64,000 bases of DNA from positions 1 through 64,000 of the forward strand of contig NZ_VOHS01000016.1 in assembly GCF_007896845.1 (NCBI RefSeq). Reading direction: 5' to 3'. Made by a program: the position numbers and the translations under genes. The stretch is from Chitinophaga pinensis. Lineage in GTDB: Bacteria > Bacteroidota > Bacteroidia > Chitinophagales > Chitinophagaceae. This document shows positions 45,317 to 54,330 of the stretch, in pieces (the stretch's first letter is position 1; the number at the start of each line of letters is the position of its first letter). The notes under the pieces were generated by a model. That model saw nothing but the letters and a program-made list of their open reading frames with translations. It was not told where the DNA came from and did not search any database.

Positions 45317-46016
45317 CACGGGAACAAAGCGAAGGCTTTCAGATGGCAAAGCGGACCTTAGCCCGTCCCCTGCATAAAGCTAACGCTCACCAATGCGACA
45401 ACCCACAGCCCATCACCCAAAGCCAAATCATGTACTTAACGGGCGTCAGTCCGCGACGCCATCTGAAGCCGCAGCGTATCCCCCTGCCTATTATTTCCAT
45501 TACACTTCCCCCCCATACAGAGCTTTGTTATTCTTAGATGTGCCGAAGTAGTAAAAACACGGGAATAAGCGAAGGCTTTCAGATAGCAAAGCGGACCTTA
45601 GCCCGTCCCCTGCATAAAGCTAACGCTCACCAATGCGACAACCCACAGCCCATCACCCAAGCCCAATCATGTACTTAACGGGCGTCAGTCCGCGACGCCG
45701 TCTGAAGCCGCAGCATATCCCCCCTGCCTATTATTTCCATTACACTTCCCTCCATACAGCGCTTTATTTTTCTTAGATGTGCCGAAGTAGTAAAAACGCC
45801 GGAATAAGCGAAGGCTTTCAGATAGCAAAGCGGACCTTAGCCCGTCCCCTGCATAAAGCTAACGCTCATAAAAGCACCAACCTTTAGCCCATCACCCAAA
45901 GCCCAATCATGTACTTAACGGGCGTCAGTCCGCTTTACCATCTGAAGCCGCAGCGTATCCCCCCACCTATTATTCTCATTACATTTTCACCCCCTATACA
46001 GCGCTTTATTTTTAAG
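45317..46016. repeat. Three tandem ~240-bp hairpin units
   Basis: Units start at about 45317, 45557 and 45797 (periods 240 and 239) and are nearly identical. Each has paired segments TTCAGATGGC...GCCATCTGAA, GCGGAC...GTCCGC and CCCGT...ACGGG around a ~70-base loop (copy 1: 45338-45467). Copy 3 has a different right arm, but the change gives an extended 19-bp stem with two mismatches. They contain no plausible protein. The last unit runs into the 3' end of a truncated AraC gene. Confidence 0.85.
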
Positions 46017-46307
46017 CAACAGATGCATTAACTCAATAAGATATGTACGTTGCAATTCTTTCGCATATGGATAATCAGAATGCCCCTCTTCATCCAGCTT
46101 TTTAAAAATATCACCGGCAGTAGCATCCTCACGCGCATTGAGGATAAAGGAACGCTGTTCACTGATGGCGGATGGGAAGAGCTCACTATAACGGAACATC
46201 TTTGCTGGTAAAAAATCATTCCGGAATGTAAAGACGCATTCCGCACCACCACGCACAGGCACATACAACAGTATATAGTACTGATTTACCAAACAAATCC
46301 GGAGCAT
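45987..46307 (-). pseudogene. Truncated AraC-family regulator (sensing-domain fragment)
   Basis: Encodes 106 residues homologous to the middle of the AraC regulator at 46460-47353. The shared order is a strand of the sensing domain (CVFTFRNDFLPAKM), RSFILNAREDATAGDIFKKL, then YLIELMHLLLK. After this the frame enters the hairpin-repeat array, whose sequence supplies the last ~8 residues (NKALYRG) and the stop. The DNA-binding domain is missing. The repeat array therefore truncated the gene, by insertion or by recombination. Confidence 0.7.
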
Positions 46308-46459
46308 ATGGTATTAGTTTTATTGGCAGTTGCCAGCGTCCCTTATCGGGATCAGGCGAGTATTGAATGTTATTTCGCAGTATGTGGCTACCCGGTCATC
46401 TGTATGATAGCGGGCAGGCTCAGATGACTATTAAAATGTATTGCGTAATAAATGTGCAG

Positions 46460-47353
46460 TTAACTTCTGAAAGCGGTCGGCGTCTGATTCGTATGTTTTT
46501 TAAAGAAGTGCGTGAAATGTGCCGCATCTTCAAATCCAAGCGTGTAGCTGATCTCAGAGATGCTCCAGTCGGTATGCCTGAGTAATACCATGGCCTCACT
46601 GGCCAGCCGGTTCAGGATGTGTTCTGTTGTCGTTTTACCGGTGGTATGTTTTAATGCATAGTTCAGGTGATTGACATGGACTGCCAGCCGATCGGCAAAG
46701 TCACGCGCTGAGCGCAGTTCAAAACGTTGTGCCAGAGACTCAATCGGAAACTGCCGGTCCAGTAGTTCATTGAATACCGCTGTGATACGGGTATTGGCAT
46801 CCATCTGCTGGAAAACCGTATCAACGGGTTTCAGCTTCAGGGCGAAATGGATCAGTTCAACGATGTAGTTCCGGATAAGATCGTGCTTAAACTCATAGTC
46901 TGTTGCCAGTTCCTGTTTCATCTTCTTAAAAATGCCTCTGGCAGTTTTCTCCTGTGTTTTATTCAGCAGGAATACCGGGCGGGCGCCGGGTGCAAATACC
47001 GGCAGTTCGCGGATGCTGTTACGGTATTGTGCATTGAAATAAGCTTCCGTAAAGATGAAATAGTCTCCCATCATCATACCATCAGGCAGATCTATCGTAT
47101 ATGGCACATCGGGACTGAAAAAGGCAAGTGCCGGACCATTTACTTCCAGACTGGTATCTCCGTAGTGCAGGATATTCCGGCCCCATGAGAAGGTCACTTT
47201 GTAGAAATCACGCCGGCGATACTTGATGGTGGCGGTTCCCGCACAGTCGTCAAAACTGAATAGATTGAAGTGCATGTTGTCATGCTTCAATCCGTCGGGA
47301 GCACGATTGAACTTATCCTCGTAAAACCCTTCCAGTGATTCCATCTTTTCCAT
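46460..47353 (-). CDS. AraC family transcriptional regulator
   Basis: A 297-residue regulator with a cupin-like sensing domain (FYKVTFSWGRNILHYGDTSL, FFSPDVPYTIDLPDG) and a C-terminal AraC HTH (FELRSARDFADRLAVHVNHL, ISEISYTLGFEDAAHFTHFF, HTNQTPTAFRS). Starts at 47353 or 47344 are both possible. It lies 88 bases downstream of an SDR gene on the same strand, and a truncated paralogue lies just downstream. Likely controls the SDR. Ligand unknown. Confidence 0.88.
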   Translation of the reverse strand: MEKMESLEGFYEDKFNRAPDGLKHDNMHFNLFSFDDCAGTATIKYRRRDFYKVTFSWGRNILHYGDTSLEVNGPALAFFSPDVPYTIDLPDGMMMGDYFIFTEAYFNAQYRNSIRELPVFAPGARPVFLLNKTQEKTARGIFKKMKQELATDYEFKHDLIRNYIVELIHFALKLKPVDTVFQQMDANTRITAVFNELLDRQFPIESLAQRFELRSARDFADRLAVHVNHLNYALKHTTGKTTTEHILNRLASEAMVLLRHTDWSISEISYTLGFEDAAHFTHFFKKHTNQTPTAFRS

Positions 47354-47440
47354 GCTATAAAGGTATTGATTTCCATGTATCCGGCATGCCATACCGGGGC
47401 CGGCGGTATCAGGCGGTCCCGGTATGCTGCCGGTTTTAGT

Positions 47441-48259
47441 CTAGTGCTGTGGCACGTGTCTGTCCTTCATGACCTGCAGATATTCCTCCTCGGTTTTGGT
47501 ATTACGTGCATTGATCAGCAGCTCCGCATCAGGTGTAGCGATGTAGCGTAACTGGTCTTTTCCGTCAGTGGCGGCGGTGTAGATCACATCCACTACATCT
47601 TCACTCGTAGCAGGATTGGCATTGAGGGCCATCCAGTGTCCGAGGAAAGCATTGACATATGCATTGTAGTCGGTGATGTCGTTGCTGGAAGTGAAATTAG
47701 CCGCATTATCAAAGTTAGTGGCAGTGACACCCGGTTCTATCAGTTTTACGTGGATATTGAAGTCTGCCAGCTCATAGCGCAGGGATTCTGTAAATCCTTC
47801 TACAGCAAACTTGGTAGCGTTATACAGGCTGATAATGGGAAAAGAGACCCTTCCGCCCATAGAGGAGATATTGATAATGGTACCAGCTTTATTGGCCCGG
47901 AAGTGTGGGAGAATGGCTTTTGTGGCTGCCATCAGTCCGAAGACATTCACATCAAACTGCGTACGGATCTGCTCTTCGGTGGACAGCTCAAATGGGCCGA
48001 AGAGGCCATAACCCGCGTTATTGATAAAGGTATCTATCTTACCATATTTTGCGATAGTAGTGGCGATACCGGCTTCTATACTTGCTTTGTCCTGTACATC
48101 TACTTTGAGAACCAGCACATTATCCAGCAGCGTCAGTTCATTTTCCTTTTCCGGAGAGCGCATTGTCGCAATCACATTCCAGCCGGCAGCGGCAAATCTC
48201 TTAGCAGCGGTCTTCCCTAATCCTTGTGAAGCACCGGTAATAAAAACTGTTTTTTTCAT
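47441..48259 (-). CDS. SDR family oxidoreductase
   Basis: A 272-residue classical SDR. Residues 8-15 (TGASQGLG) bind NAD(P), NNAG is at 80-83, and YNATK (146-150) with ISSM supplies the catalytic Tyr, Lys and Ser. The C-terminal extension reads GKDQLRYIATPDAELLINAR, typical of SDRs annotated as 'ketoacyl reductase-like'. It is the first gene of a probable unit with the AraC regulator at 46460. Substrate unknown. Confidence 0.9.
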   Translation of the reverse strand: MKKTVFITGASQGLGKTAAKRFAAAGWNVIATMRSPEKENELTLLDNVLVLKVDVQDKASIEAGIATTIAKYGKIDTFINNAGYGLFGPFELSTEEQIRTQFDVNVFGLMAATKAILPHFRANKAGTIINISSMGGRVSFPIISLYNATKFAVEGFTESLRYELADFNIHVKLIEPGVTATNFDNAANFTSSNDITDYNAYVNAFLGHWMALNANPATSEDVVDVIYTAATDGKDQLRYIATPDAELLINARNTKTEEEYLQVMKDRHVPQH

Positions 48260-48297
48260 GGCTTTAACTTTTGAATACTGTCATTGTTTTGACGATT

Positions 48298-48305
48298 CAA
48301 AAGTA
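48298..48305 (-). promoter_or_regulatory. -7 box upstream of the SDR gene
   Basis: TACTTTTG on the minus strand, about 40 bases before the start at 48259, fits TAnnTTTG. No good -33 element was found. Confidence 0.45.
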
Positions 48306-48378
48306 CCATGGCTGCGCTCCGCGGATTTGGGAGCAACAAATAATTGCTTGTATAATTCAAAGAATGGGCTGCCGGAGT

Positions 48379-49383
48379 TTAGAGCACCTTGTAAAAATGT
48401 GGTTTATTCCGCAGGATCGTTGGCGTCAGACACCATAGACGGAAGACATTTTTGGTCAGTCCCCATACCTGTGGCATATACCGGAAGGGGTTACGGCCCT
48501 TAAAGATATTTTCGAAGATGCTGCCAATAAAGAATACAGGTACTGCGAAGCTATAATTGAGCAACAGGATAAAATACCACAGTACACCAAACTGTTTCCG
48601 TACTCTCACATGATTAGACAACATGAGTTGCAATCCTTTACGATCGTAGAGTCCGTAGTAGCCTTTTTCATCAGAATCAAAGGCATCCCCGGTTGTTTCT
48701 CCCTGTAAATGAATGATATTGATATCGCCGTAGATGGCTAATTCTCCCTGTCTGCGCAACCGGCTGCACCACTCAACTTCTTCTGCATAGAGGAAGAAGT
48801 CCTCATCCATATAGCCTGCTTTCTCAATGGAACTGCGTTTTACCATGAGATAAGCGCCGCTTATCCAGTCTACATGGTGTTCTGTACTGGCTTCCTGTAC
48901 ATTGGGAACTTTTGTTTTGAGTTGATAGCCCACCCAGCGGATCACTTTTCCCCAATAGGGTAAAGGCAAAAGATGGTTCAGACCGCCCTTCATAAAATAG
49001 TTGCCCGATATTTGCAGGGTACGGTCGGCATTGAGCTGCTGTACACCACAGGCGATCAGGTTACTCTGAGAAAAACGTTGTACACAGCGGTCCAGTGCCT
49101 TATCAAGTATGAGTGTATCAGGATTCAGGAGCAGTAGCTGTTCTCCTTTGGCAACACGGAGACCGGCATTATTGGCGCGGGAAAAGCCCGCATTATATCC
49201 CATCTGCAGGAACTGAATAAAAGGATAAGCCGTTTTGAGCTGTTGTTCACTGTCATCCCCGGATGCGTTGTCCACCACGATCACCTCGTAACTGATGTTT
49301 GTTGTTTCCGCCACAATGGTGCTGATACAATCCAGAATGAGGCGGCTGCTCTTATAATTTACAATGATGATCGATAAATCCAT
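48379..49383 (-). CDS. Glycosyltransferase family 2 (rhamnosyltransferase-like)
   Basis: A 334-residue GT2 enzyme. It begins MDLSIIIVNYKSSRLILDCI, with VIVVDNASGDDSEQQ and LLLLNPDTLILDKALD carrying the acidic site in the NPDT position, and DWISGAYLMVKRSSIEKAGY with EDFFLYAEEVEWCSR. This pattern is typical of WbbL-like rhamnosyl- or related glycosyltransferases. A hydrophobic segment near residue 280 (LWYFILLLNYSFAVPVFF) suggests membrane contact. It is the left end of a surface-glycan cluster. Confidence 0.88.
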   Translation of the reverse strand: MDLSIIIVNYKSSRLILDCISTIVAETTNISYEVIVVDNASGDDSEQQLKTAYPFIQFLQMGYNAGFSRANNAGLRVAKGEQLLLLNPDTLILDKALDRCVQRFSQSNLIACGVQQLNADRTLQISGNYFMKGGLNHLLPLPYWGKVIRWVGYQLKTKVPNVQEASTEHHVDWISGAYLMVKRSSIEKAGYMDEDFFLYAEEVEWCSRLRRQGELAIYGDINIIHLQGETTGDAFDSDEKGYYGLYDRKGLQLMLSNHVRVRKQFGVLWYFILLLNYSFAVPVFFIGSIFENIFKGRNPFRYMPQVWGLTKNVFRLWCLTPTILRNKPHFYKVL

Positions 49384-49502
49384 GCCTGATTTTATGCAAT
49401 AAGTCTGCCGGGGCAGATGATGAAAAAATGGTAAAGTACCATCTGAAATCGCAAATTAATAAATACCTTTAGCTTTACAACAACTGTTATTTTTAAAGCA
49501 AT

Positions 49503-50999
49503 ATGAGCGAACTGCGGAAAAAGAGTATAGTTTCTATCGTATGGACATATGTTGGTTTTATTTTCGGTGCTATAAACGTATTCTTATCTGCAAGATATCT
49601 CCTGCCGGATTATAATGGTTTAACCCGGGTACTGCTGGAAATGGGCGTACTTTTTTCTGCGATTGCCACATTTGGTGTACCCACCCTGTTCACAAAATTC
49701 TACCCTTATTATAAGGAACGCATGGACCGCAAAAGTTCCGACCTGTTGACACTGGGTCTGGTCGTTACTACCGCAGGATTCCTTTTGCTGGTCGCAGGTA
49801 TGTATTTTTTAAAGCCGCTTATCAGTAAAAAGTTCTCCGGCAAATCTCCCCTGCTGGTGGACTATTATTATCTGGCGATACCTGTTACATTCTTTATGAC
49901 CTACTTTACGGTACTGGAAGTACAGGCATGGAACCTCTTCAAAACAGTTGTTTCTAACTTTTTCAAAGAAGTGGCATTCCGTGTGGCGAATCTGATATTG
50001 ATGATCTTCTATATCGCAGGATGGATTGAGTTAAAAACGTTCTTCATCGGATTCAGTCTGTTATATGGTGTATCATTCTTCGGACTGCTGATCTATCTGA
50101 TCTCTATAGGCGAGTTGAATATTACTTTCAAAATCAGTACGCTCACCAGACGACTGTGGTCGAAAATGCTACCCTATGTGGTTTTCATGGTGGTGGGGAA
50201 TGTTGTATTGGTGTTCAAAGATAGTTTCGACGGACTCGCCATCTCCAGTATGCACGGTCTGGGATTTGCGGCCGTATTCTCTCTGGTCAATTATATGGTT
50301 ACCTCTATCGGGGTGCCGCAACGTAGTGTGGTGAGTATTGCATTTCCGGTAATTGCGAGAGCATGGAAAGAAAAGAACATGCAGAAACTGACAGACGTCT
50401 ATTCGAAGACATCCATTACCCTACTGCTGATGTCTTCTTTTCTTTTTGGATTAGTATGGATCAATTTTGATGATGCGATGACTTTCCTGCAACTTCCGGA
50501 TATCTATAAAACCGGTAAGCCTGCTCTGCTTTTACTGGCATTGGCCAAGATCGTGGAACTGGGTACAGGCGCCAGCGGACAGATCCTCATCTCCTCACGC
50601 AAATGGAAATTCGAGTTCTACTGTAATATTTTATTACTGGCATGCGCGGTTCCTGTCAGCTATCTGATGATCCAACGATTTAATATTCTTGGAGCAGGCA
50701 TCGCAAATCTGCTGTTGGTCATTGTGTTCAATGGCATCCGGTATGTTTATCTCTGGCATTACTACAAATTACAGCCATTCACGATAAAAACGGTCTATGG
50801 TATTCTGCTGCCGGTTGCACTGATACTACTCACGACCACCGTTATCAATTTCTCTACACCGCTGGTAAATATCTTTATCCGCAGTATCATCTTCATCATT
50901 GGATTTATTGCAGCTACGCTCCTGTTAGAAATCTCTGAAGATGCAACAGGTGTATTCCGTACAGTAAAAAAGCGATTAGGCATCGGTAAACCCGAGTAA
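49503..50999 (+). CDS. Oligosaccharide flippase (Wzx-like)
   Basis: A 498-residue integral membrane protein with about 12-14 transmembrane segments, beginning MSELRKKSIVSIVWTYVGFI and ending in a charged tail. The hydrophobic pattern and the first motifs (NVFLSARYLLPDYNGLTRVL, ATFGVPTLFTKFYP) are those of MOP-superfamily polysaccharide flippases, which move lipid-linked oligosaccharides across the inner membrane. Divergent from the GT2 at 48379. Together with the glycosyltransferases around it, it points to capsule or O-antigen-like glycan synthesis. Confidence 0.88.
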   Translation: MSELRKKSIVSIVWTYVGFIFGAINVFLSARYLLPDYNGLTRVLLEMGVLFSAIATFGVPTLFTKFYPYYKERMDRKSSDLLTLGLVVTTAGFLLLVAGMYFLKPLISKKFSGKSPLLVDYYYLAIPVTFFMTYFTVLEVQAWNLFKTVVSNFFKEVAFRVANLILMIFYIAGWIELKTFFIGFSLLYGVSFFGLLIYLISIGELNITFKISTLTRRLWSKMLPYVVFMVVGNVVLVFKDSFDGLAISSMHGLGFAAVFSLVNYMVTSIGVPQRSVVSIAFPVIARAWKEKNMQKLTDVYSKTSITLLLMSSFLFGLVWINFDDAMTFLQLPDIYKTGKPALLLLALAKIVELGTGASGQILISSRKWKFEFYCNILLLACAVPVSYLMIQRFNILGAGIANLLLVIVFNGIRYVYLWHYYKLQPFTIKTVYGILLPVALILLTTTVINFSTPLVNIFIRSIIFIIGFIAATLLLEISEDATGVFRTVKKRLGIGKPE

Positions 51000-51008
51000 A
51001 AACATTGA

Positions 51009-51051
51009 CACCCACCTGTTGCAGCTTGTATGTTGCTACACGAGGTGGGTG
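51009..51051. terminator. Hairpin between convergent genes
   Basis: Arms CACCCACCT / AGGTGGGTG with a 25-base loop, between the flippase (plus) and the GT2 at 51075 (minus). No strong U-tract, so efficiency is uncertain. Confidence 0.5.
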
Positions 51052-51074
51052 CCAGATAATATGATAATAACGTC

Positions 51075-52010
51075 TTACGCTTTGTTACCGGAGAACGCGA
51101 TCTTCAGTAATGAAAATGCAAAAGAGAAAGGAATAACAATCGCCCCTTTTACTTTCCTGAAAGTGATATAGGCTAATGCGATGAATGCCTGTTTAGGCGA
51201 CATCTTATACAATTGCTGCAGATAGAATTTCATCTTCGGCTGGTTCTCCTTGAAGACCGCATAAAACACTGCAAACTTTCTATAGTACAACATTTCATCC
51301 CGCTTACTGATATGCTGCACAAGTGCAGGTAATTGCTTTTCTACGACGATTTTCTGCAGGTCCTGTACTGCTGTAGACATTGTACCAGTCAGCGAAGCTG
51401 CATGCACACGGTAATAGTAAACATTATGTTCCGGCAGATAATAGAACTTGCTATGCATATATGCACGCAGGAAGAAATCATAATCTTCAATCATAAAGGC
51501 GGAGACGTTGTAGCCTTTATTTCGCAGGTGTACCTCCTTTTTATATAAGAAGCAGGCCCCGCAACCTTCCCACGTGATGATGCTCTGGTTGATATCATTG
51601 AATTTCATGATACCAACTTCTTTATTATCATCATCGATCTGGATGTAGTCGCAGTACACCAGATCAATTTCCGGTTTCTCTGCTAATATTTTTACCATGC
51701 GTTCCAGTGCATCGGGCGCGTAGTAGTTATCATCTGAAGTCCAGGTGAAGTAAGTACCTTTTGCTTCATCAAAACCTGTGTTCAGTGAAGCAGGCAGGCG
51801 TTTATTGACAGTATTGTTAATCAGTCGTACACGCGCATCTTTCGCTACATATTCAGCGGCAATTTCAGCGGCATTGTCGGTTGAACAGTCATTAACAATG
51901 AGCAGTTCAAAGTTGGTATAAGTCTGTATGAGACAGCTATCCAGAGACTGTCTCAGGTAACGTGACCCGTTGTAAGTAGGTAAAACAATCGTGACCAGTG
52001 GTCCGTTCAT
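51075..52010 (-). CDS. Glycosyltransferase family 2 protein
   Basis: A 311-residue GT2 enzyme. The ATG at 52010 begins MNGPLVTIVLPTYNGSRYLR; the frame extends 19 codons upstream without conservation. FELLIVNDCSTDNAAEIAAE and FTWTSDDNYYAPDALERMVK give the nucleotide-sugar site (DD), and SAFMIEDYDFFLRA the acceptor/catalytic ED block. It starts one base after the wecB stop, so the two genes are co-translated. Sugar unknown. Confidence 0.88.
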   Translation of the reverse strand: MNGPLVTIVLPTYNGSRYLRQSLDSCLIQTYTNFELLIVNDCSTDNAAEIAAEYVAKDARVRLINNTVNKRLPASLNTGFDEAKGTYFTWTSDDNYYAPDALERMVKILAEKPEIDLVYCDYIQIDDDNKEVGIMKFNDINQSIITWEGCGACFLYKKEVHLRNKGYNVSAFMIEDYDFFLRAYMHSKFYYLPEHNVYYYRVHAASLTGTMSTAVQDLQKIVVEKQLPALVQHISKRDEMLYYRKFAVFYAVFKENQPKMKFYLQQLYKMSPKQAFIALAYITFRKVKGAIVIPFSFAFSLLKIAFSGNKA

Positions 52011-52011
52011 A

Positions 52012-53127
52012 TTATAGTACTTTGTGTAAAATATCAATGATCTGTGTTGAGCTGGTACCGTCTCCATAAGGGTTTACGGCCTGTGCCATCTGCTGGTACA
52101 GTTGCTCATCATCCATCAGTGCAAAGCAATTTTCAACAATTGCTTTACGACTGGTGCCTACTAATCGTGCAGTACCCGCATCAATACCTTCTGTCCTTTC
52201 TGTTACATCACGCATCACGAGTACTGGTTTACCCAGTGCAGGTGCTTCTTCCTGTATACCACCAGAATCGGTCAGGACGAGATAACTCTGTTTCATGAGC
52301 CATACGAGATAAGGATAGTCCAGTGGTTCTATCAGGTGGACACCCGGAACGCCGGTCAGCAAACGCTGTACAGGTTCCTGTACTTGTGGGTTCAGGTGTA
52401 CGGGGTAAACGATCTGCACTTTTCCTTCGTAACGGGTAGCGATATCGCGGATAGCCATACAGATCTCTTCGAATGGTTGTCCGAAGCTCTCGCGACGGTG
52501 ACCAGTTACCAAAATTGTTCTTTTGGCAGGATCGAGGAAGCTGAAATATTCTTTGTAGGCAGCTGCGTCTTTGATGATATCGGCGGTCATGAGCAGGGCG
52601 TCGATGACGGTGTTACCGGTCACGTACACATGATCATGGATATTTTCTGCATGCAGGTTTTGCTGCGAATTAACGGTAGGTGCAAAATGAAAATCAGCCA
52701 GATTGCCGGTCATTTTACGGTTCATTTCTTCCGGGAAGGGAGAATATTTATTACCGCTGCGTAATCCGGCTTCGATATGTGCAATTTTGATTTTTTTATA
52801 GTAGGCAGCCAATGCGCCGGTAAAAGCGGAGGTTGTATCGCCTTGTACCACGAGTACGTCCGGTTTTTCTCTTTCCAGCACTTCATCCAGTCTTTTGAGA
52901 CCATCCGCAGTGATATCAAAAAGTGTTTGTCCGGGTTTCATCAGGGCCAGGTCCTCATGTGGAGTGACACCAAAAAAGTCCAGCACCTGTGCCAGCATTT
53001 GTCTATGCTGACCGGTCACACATATGTATGGCTGCCATTTATCGGGTTGCTGTTCACATGCTTTGATCAGCGGTATCATTTTAATGGCTTCAGGTCTGGT
53101 ACCAAAGAGGAAAAATATCTTCTTCAA
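52012..53127 (-). CDS. wecB: UDP-N-acetylglucosamine 2-epimerase (non-hydrolysing)
   Basis: A 371-residue epimerase. It begins MKKIFFLFGTRPEAIKMIPL, with VVQGDTTSAFTGALAAYY, HIEAGLRSGNKYSPFPEEMNR and VTGHRRESFG, all WecB signatures. It converts UDP-GlcNAc to UDP-ManNAc for surface polysaccharides. It begins 10 bases past the stop of the upstream glycosyltransferase and ends one base before the next one starts, forming a tight operon 54274 to 51075 on the minus strand. Confidence 0.94.
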   Translation of the reverse strand: MKKIFFLFGTRPEAIKMIPLIKACEQQPDKWQPYICVTGQHRQMLAQVLDFFGVTPHEDLALMKPGQTLFDITADGLKRLDEVLEREKPDVLVVQGDTTSAFTGALAAYYKKIKIAHIEAGLRSGNKYSPFPEEMNRKMTGNLADFHFAPTVNSQQNLHAENIHDHVYVTGNTVIDALLMTADIIKDAAAYKEYFSFLDPAKRTILVTGHRRESFGQPFEEICMAIRDIATRYEGKVQIVYPVHLNPQVQEPVQRLLTGVPGVHLIEPLDYPYLVWLMKQSYLVLTDSGGIQEEAPALGKPVLVMRDVTERTEGIDAGTARLVGTSRKAIVENCFALMDDEQLYQQMAQAVNPYGDGTSSTQIIDILHKVL

Positions 53128-53137
53128 GCGTCGCTCT

Positions 53138-54274
53138 TTATGCGTTTAATAATAGGTTCAATATCGTTTTACCGGGTGTGGGATTATACCGTTCCATGGC
53201 GGCAGTGTTGGCAGCAATACCCATCTTCTCCCAGTCTGCGCGTTTCTCCCATGCCCGTTCCATCGCATCTGCCATGGAGCGGACGGTAGCGCCGGGACTG
53301 ATAAAGCCCTGCTGTCCTTCTGTTACCCATTCCCGGTGTCCGCCAACATCTGTCAATACAGAAGGGCGTCCACACACCATGGCCTCCACTACAGCAAGCG
53401 GCATGCCTTCCTGTCTGGATGGCATCAATAAAAGACTATTTTTTTTCCACACTGCATTGATATCGTTCACCTTACCATGGAAAGTAACGCGGTCATTCAG
53501 ACCATAGAAGGCCGTCAATCGTCTTAGATAAGCCTCATCCAGACCGGCGCCATAGATATTCAGGTGCCATTTACGGGAGCGCCATTGTTCCTGATGCAGG
53601 GCGCCCAGCACGAGATCCTGTCCTTTATGATCGGTCACCAGCAGGCCTACCATGGCAAAATGTACGGTTTCTTCCTGTGGGAAAGGCAGTATACCGATAT
53701 TGGAAAGGTTTACCGGATTTCTGACTATCATGGCATTGTCAATGCCGGAGCAGAGGTGTCTGCGGGCTATTTCGAGATTACCTTCTGATACGAACATTAC
53801 TTTCTTTGCACGCTGATAAGCGGCATCGATCAGGTCATAGCGCACGCCGCCAAAACCACGTACATCGTGGTTCAGGTTACAGTTGATATAAAGTGCTGCG
53901 GGCGTTTTGTCCAATGCTTTCAGCAGGAGCACATCGTCTCCGATAGAATAGGAAGTGCCTACGTAAAAGATTACGTCAGGTCGTTCTTTAAAGAGACGAT
54001 GAAAAGGATTTTGTAATTTATTGGCGAGAATGATCAGGCCTTTGCGGAAGATGCGTTGCAGGAATGGGATTCCCGGTTTGACAAAACCACGGCGATAGAA
54101 AAGTTTTGCTCCATTTTTCAGCAGATTGACGGTTTTAGGATGCGGAGGTCCGCATTTCAGTGCGGAAACAAACACCTCATGCCCTTCCTTCAATGCTTCT
54201 GCTGCCATATCGGCCCAGAGTTCCTCACTCCCGCCCCATGGCTCTTTAATAATGGATACAATACCTATCTTCAT
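53138..54274 (-). CDS. Glycosyltransferase family 4 protein
   Basis: A 378-residue GT-B glycosyltransferase. The N-terminus starts MKIGIVSIIKEPWGGSEELW, with a GGSEE glycine loop. The C-terminal domain has GQDLVLGALHQEQW, FHGKVNDINAVWKKNSLLLM and PSRQEGMPLAVVEAMVCGRP, whose E-x7-E type pair (EGMPLAVVE) binds the nucleotide sugar. First gene of the wecB operon. Sugar unknown. Confidence 0.9.
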   Translation of the reverse strand: MKIGIVSIIKEPWGGSEELWADMAAEALKEGHEVFVSALKCGPPHPKTVNLLKNGAKLFYRRGFVKPGIPFLQRIFRKGLIILANKLQNPFHRLFKERPDVIFYVGTSYSIGDDVLLLKALDKTPAALYINCNLNHDVRGFGGVRYDLIDAAYQRAKKVMFVSEGNLEIARRHLCSGIDNAMIVRNPVNLSNIGILPFPQEETVHFAMVGLLVTDHKGQDLVLGALHQEQWRSRKWHLNIYGAGLDEAYLRRLTAFYGLNDRVTFHGKVNDINAVWKKNSLLLMPSRQEGMPLAVVEAMVCGRPSVLTDVGGHREWVTEGQQGFISPGATVRSMADAMERAWEKRADWEKMGIAANTAAMERYNPTPGKTILNLLLNA

Positions 54275-54330
54275 GGATAATCACCGGATTTTTCAATCGC
54301 AAAAATAATTCCGGGCGAAGATATAGTTAT

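Noticed and set aside
45317..46016. CRISPR array or tandem coding repeats
   Set aside because: Units are about 240 bp and nearly identical throughout, with no short repeat/spacer pattern and no cas genes. Translations show no consistent open frame.
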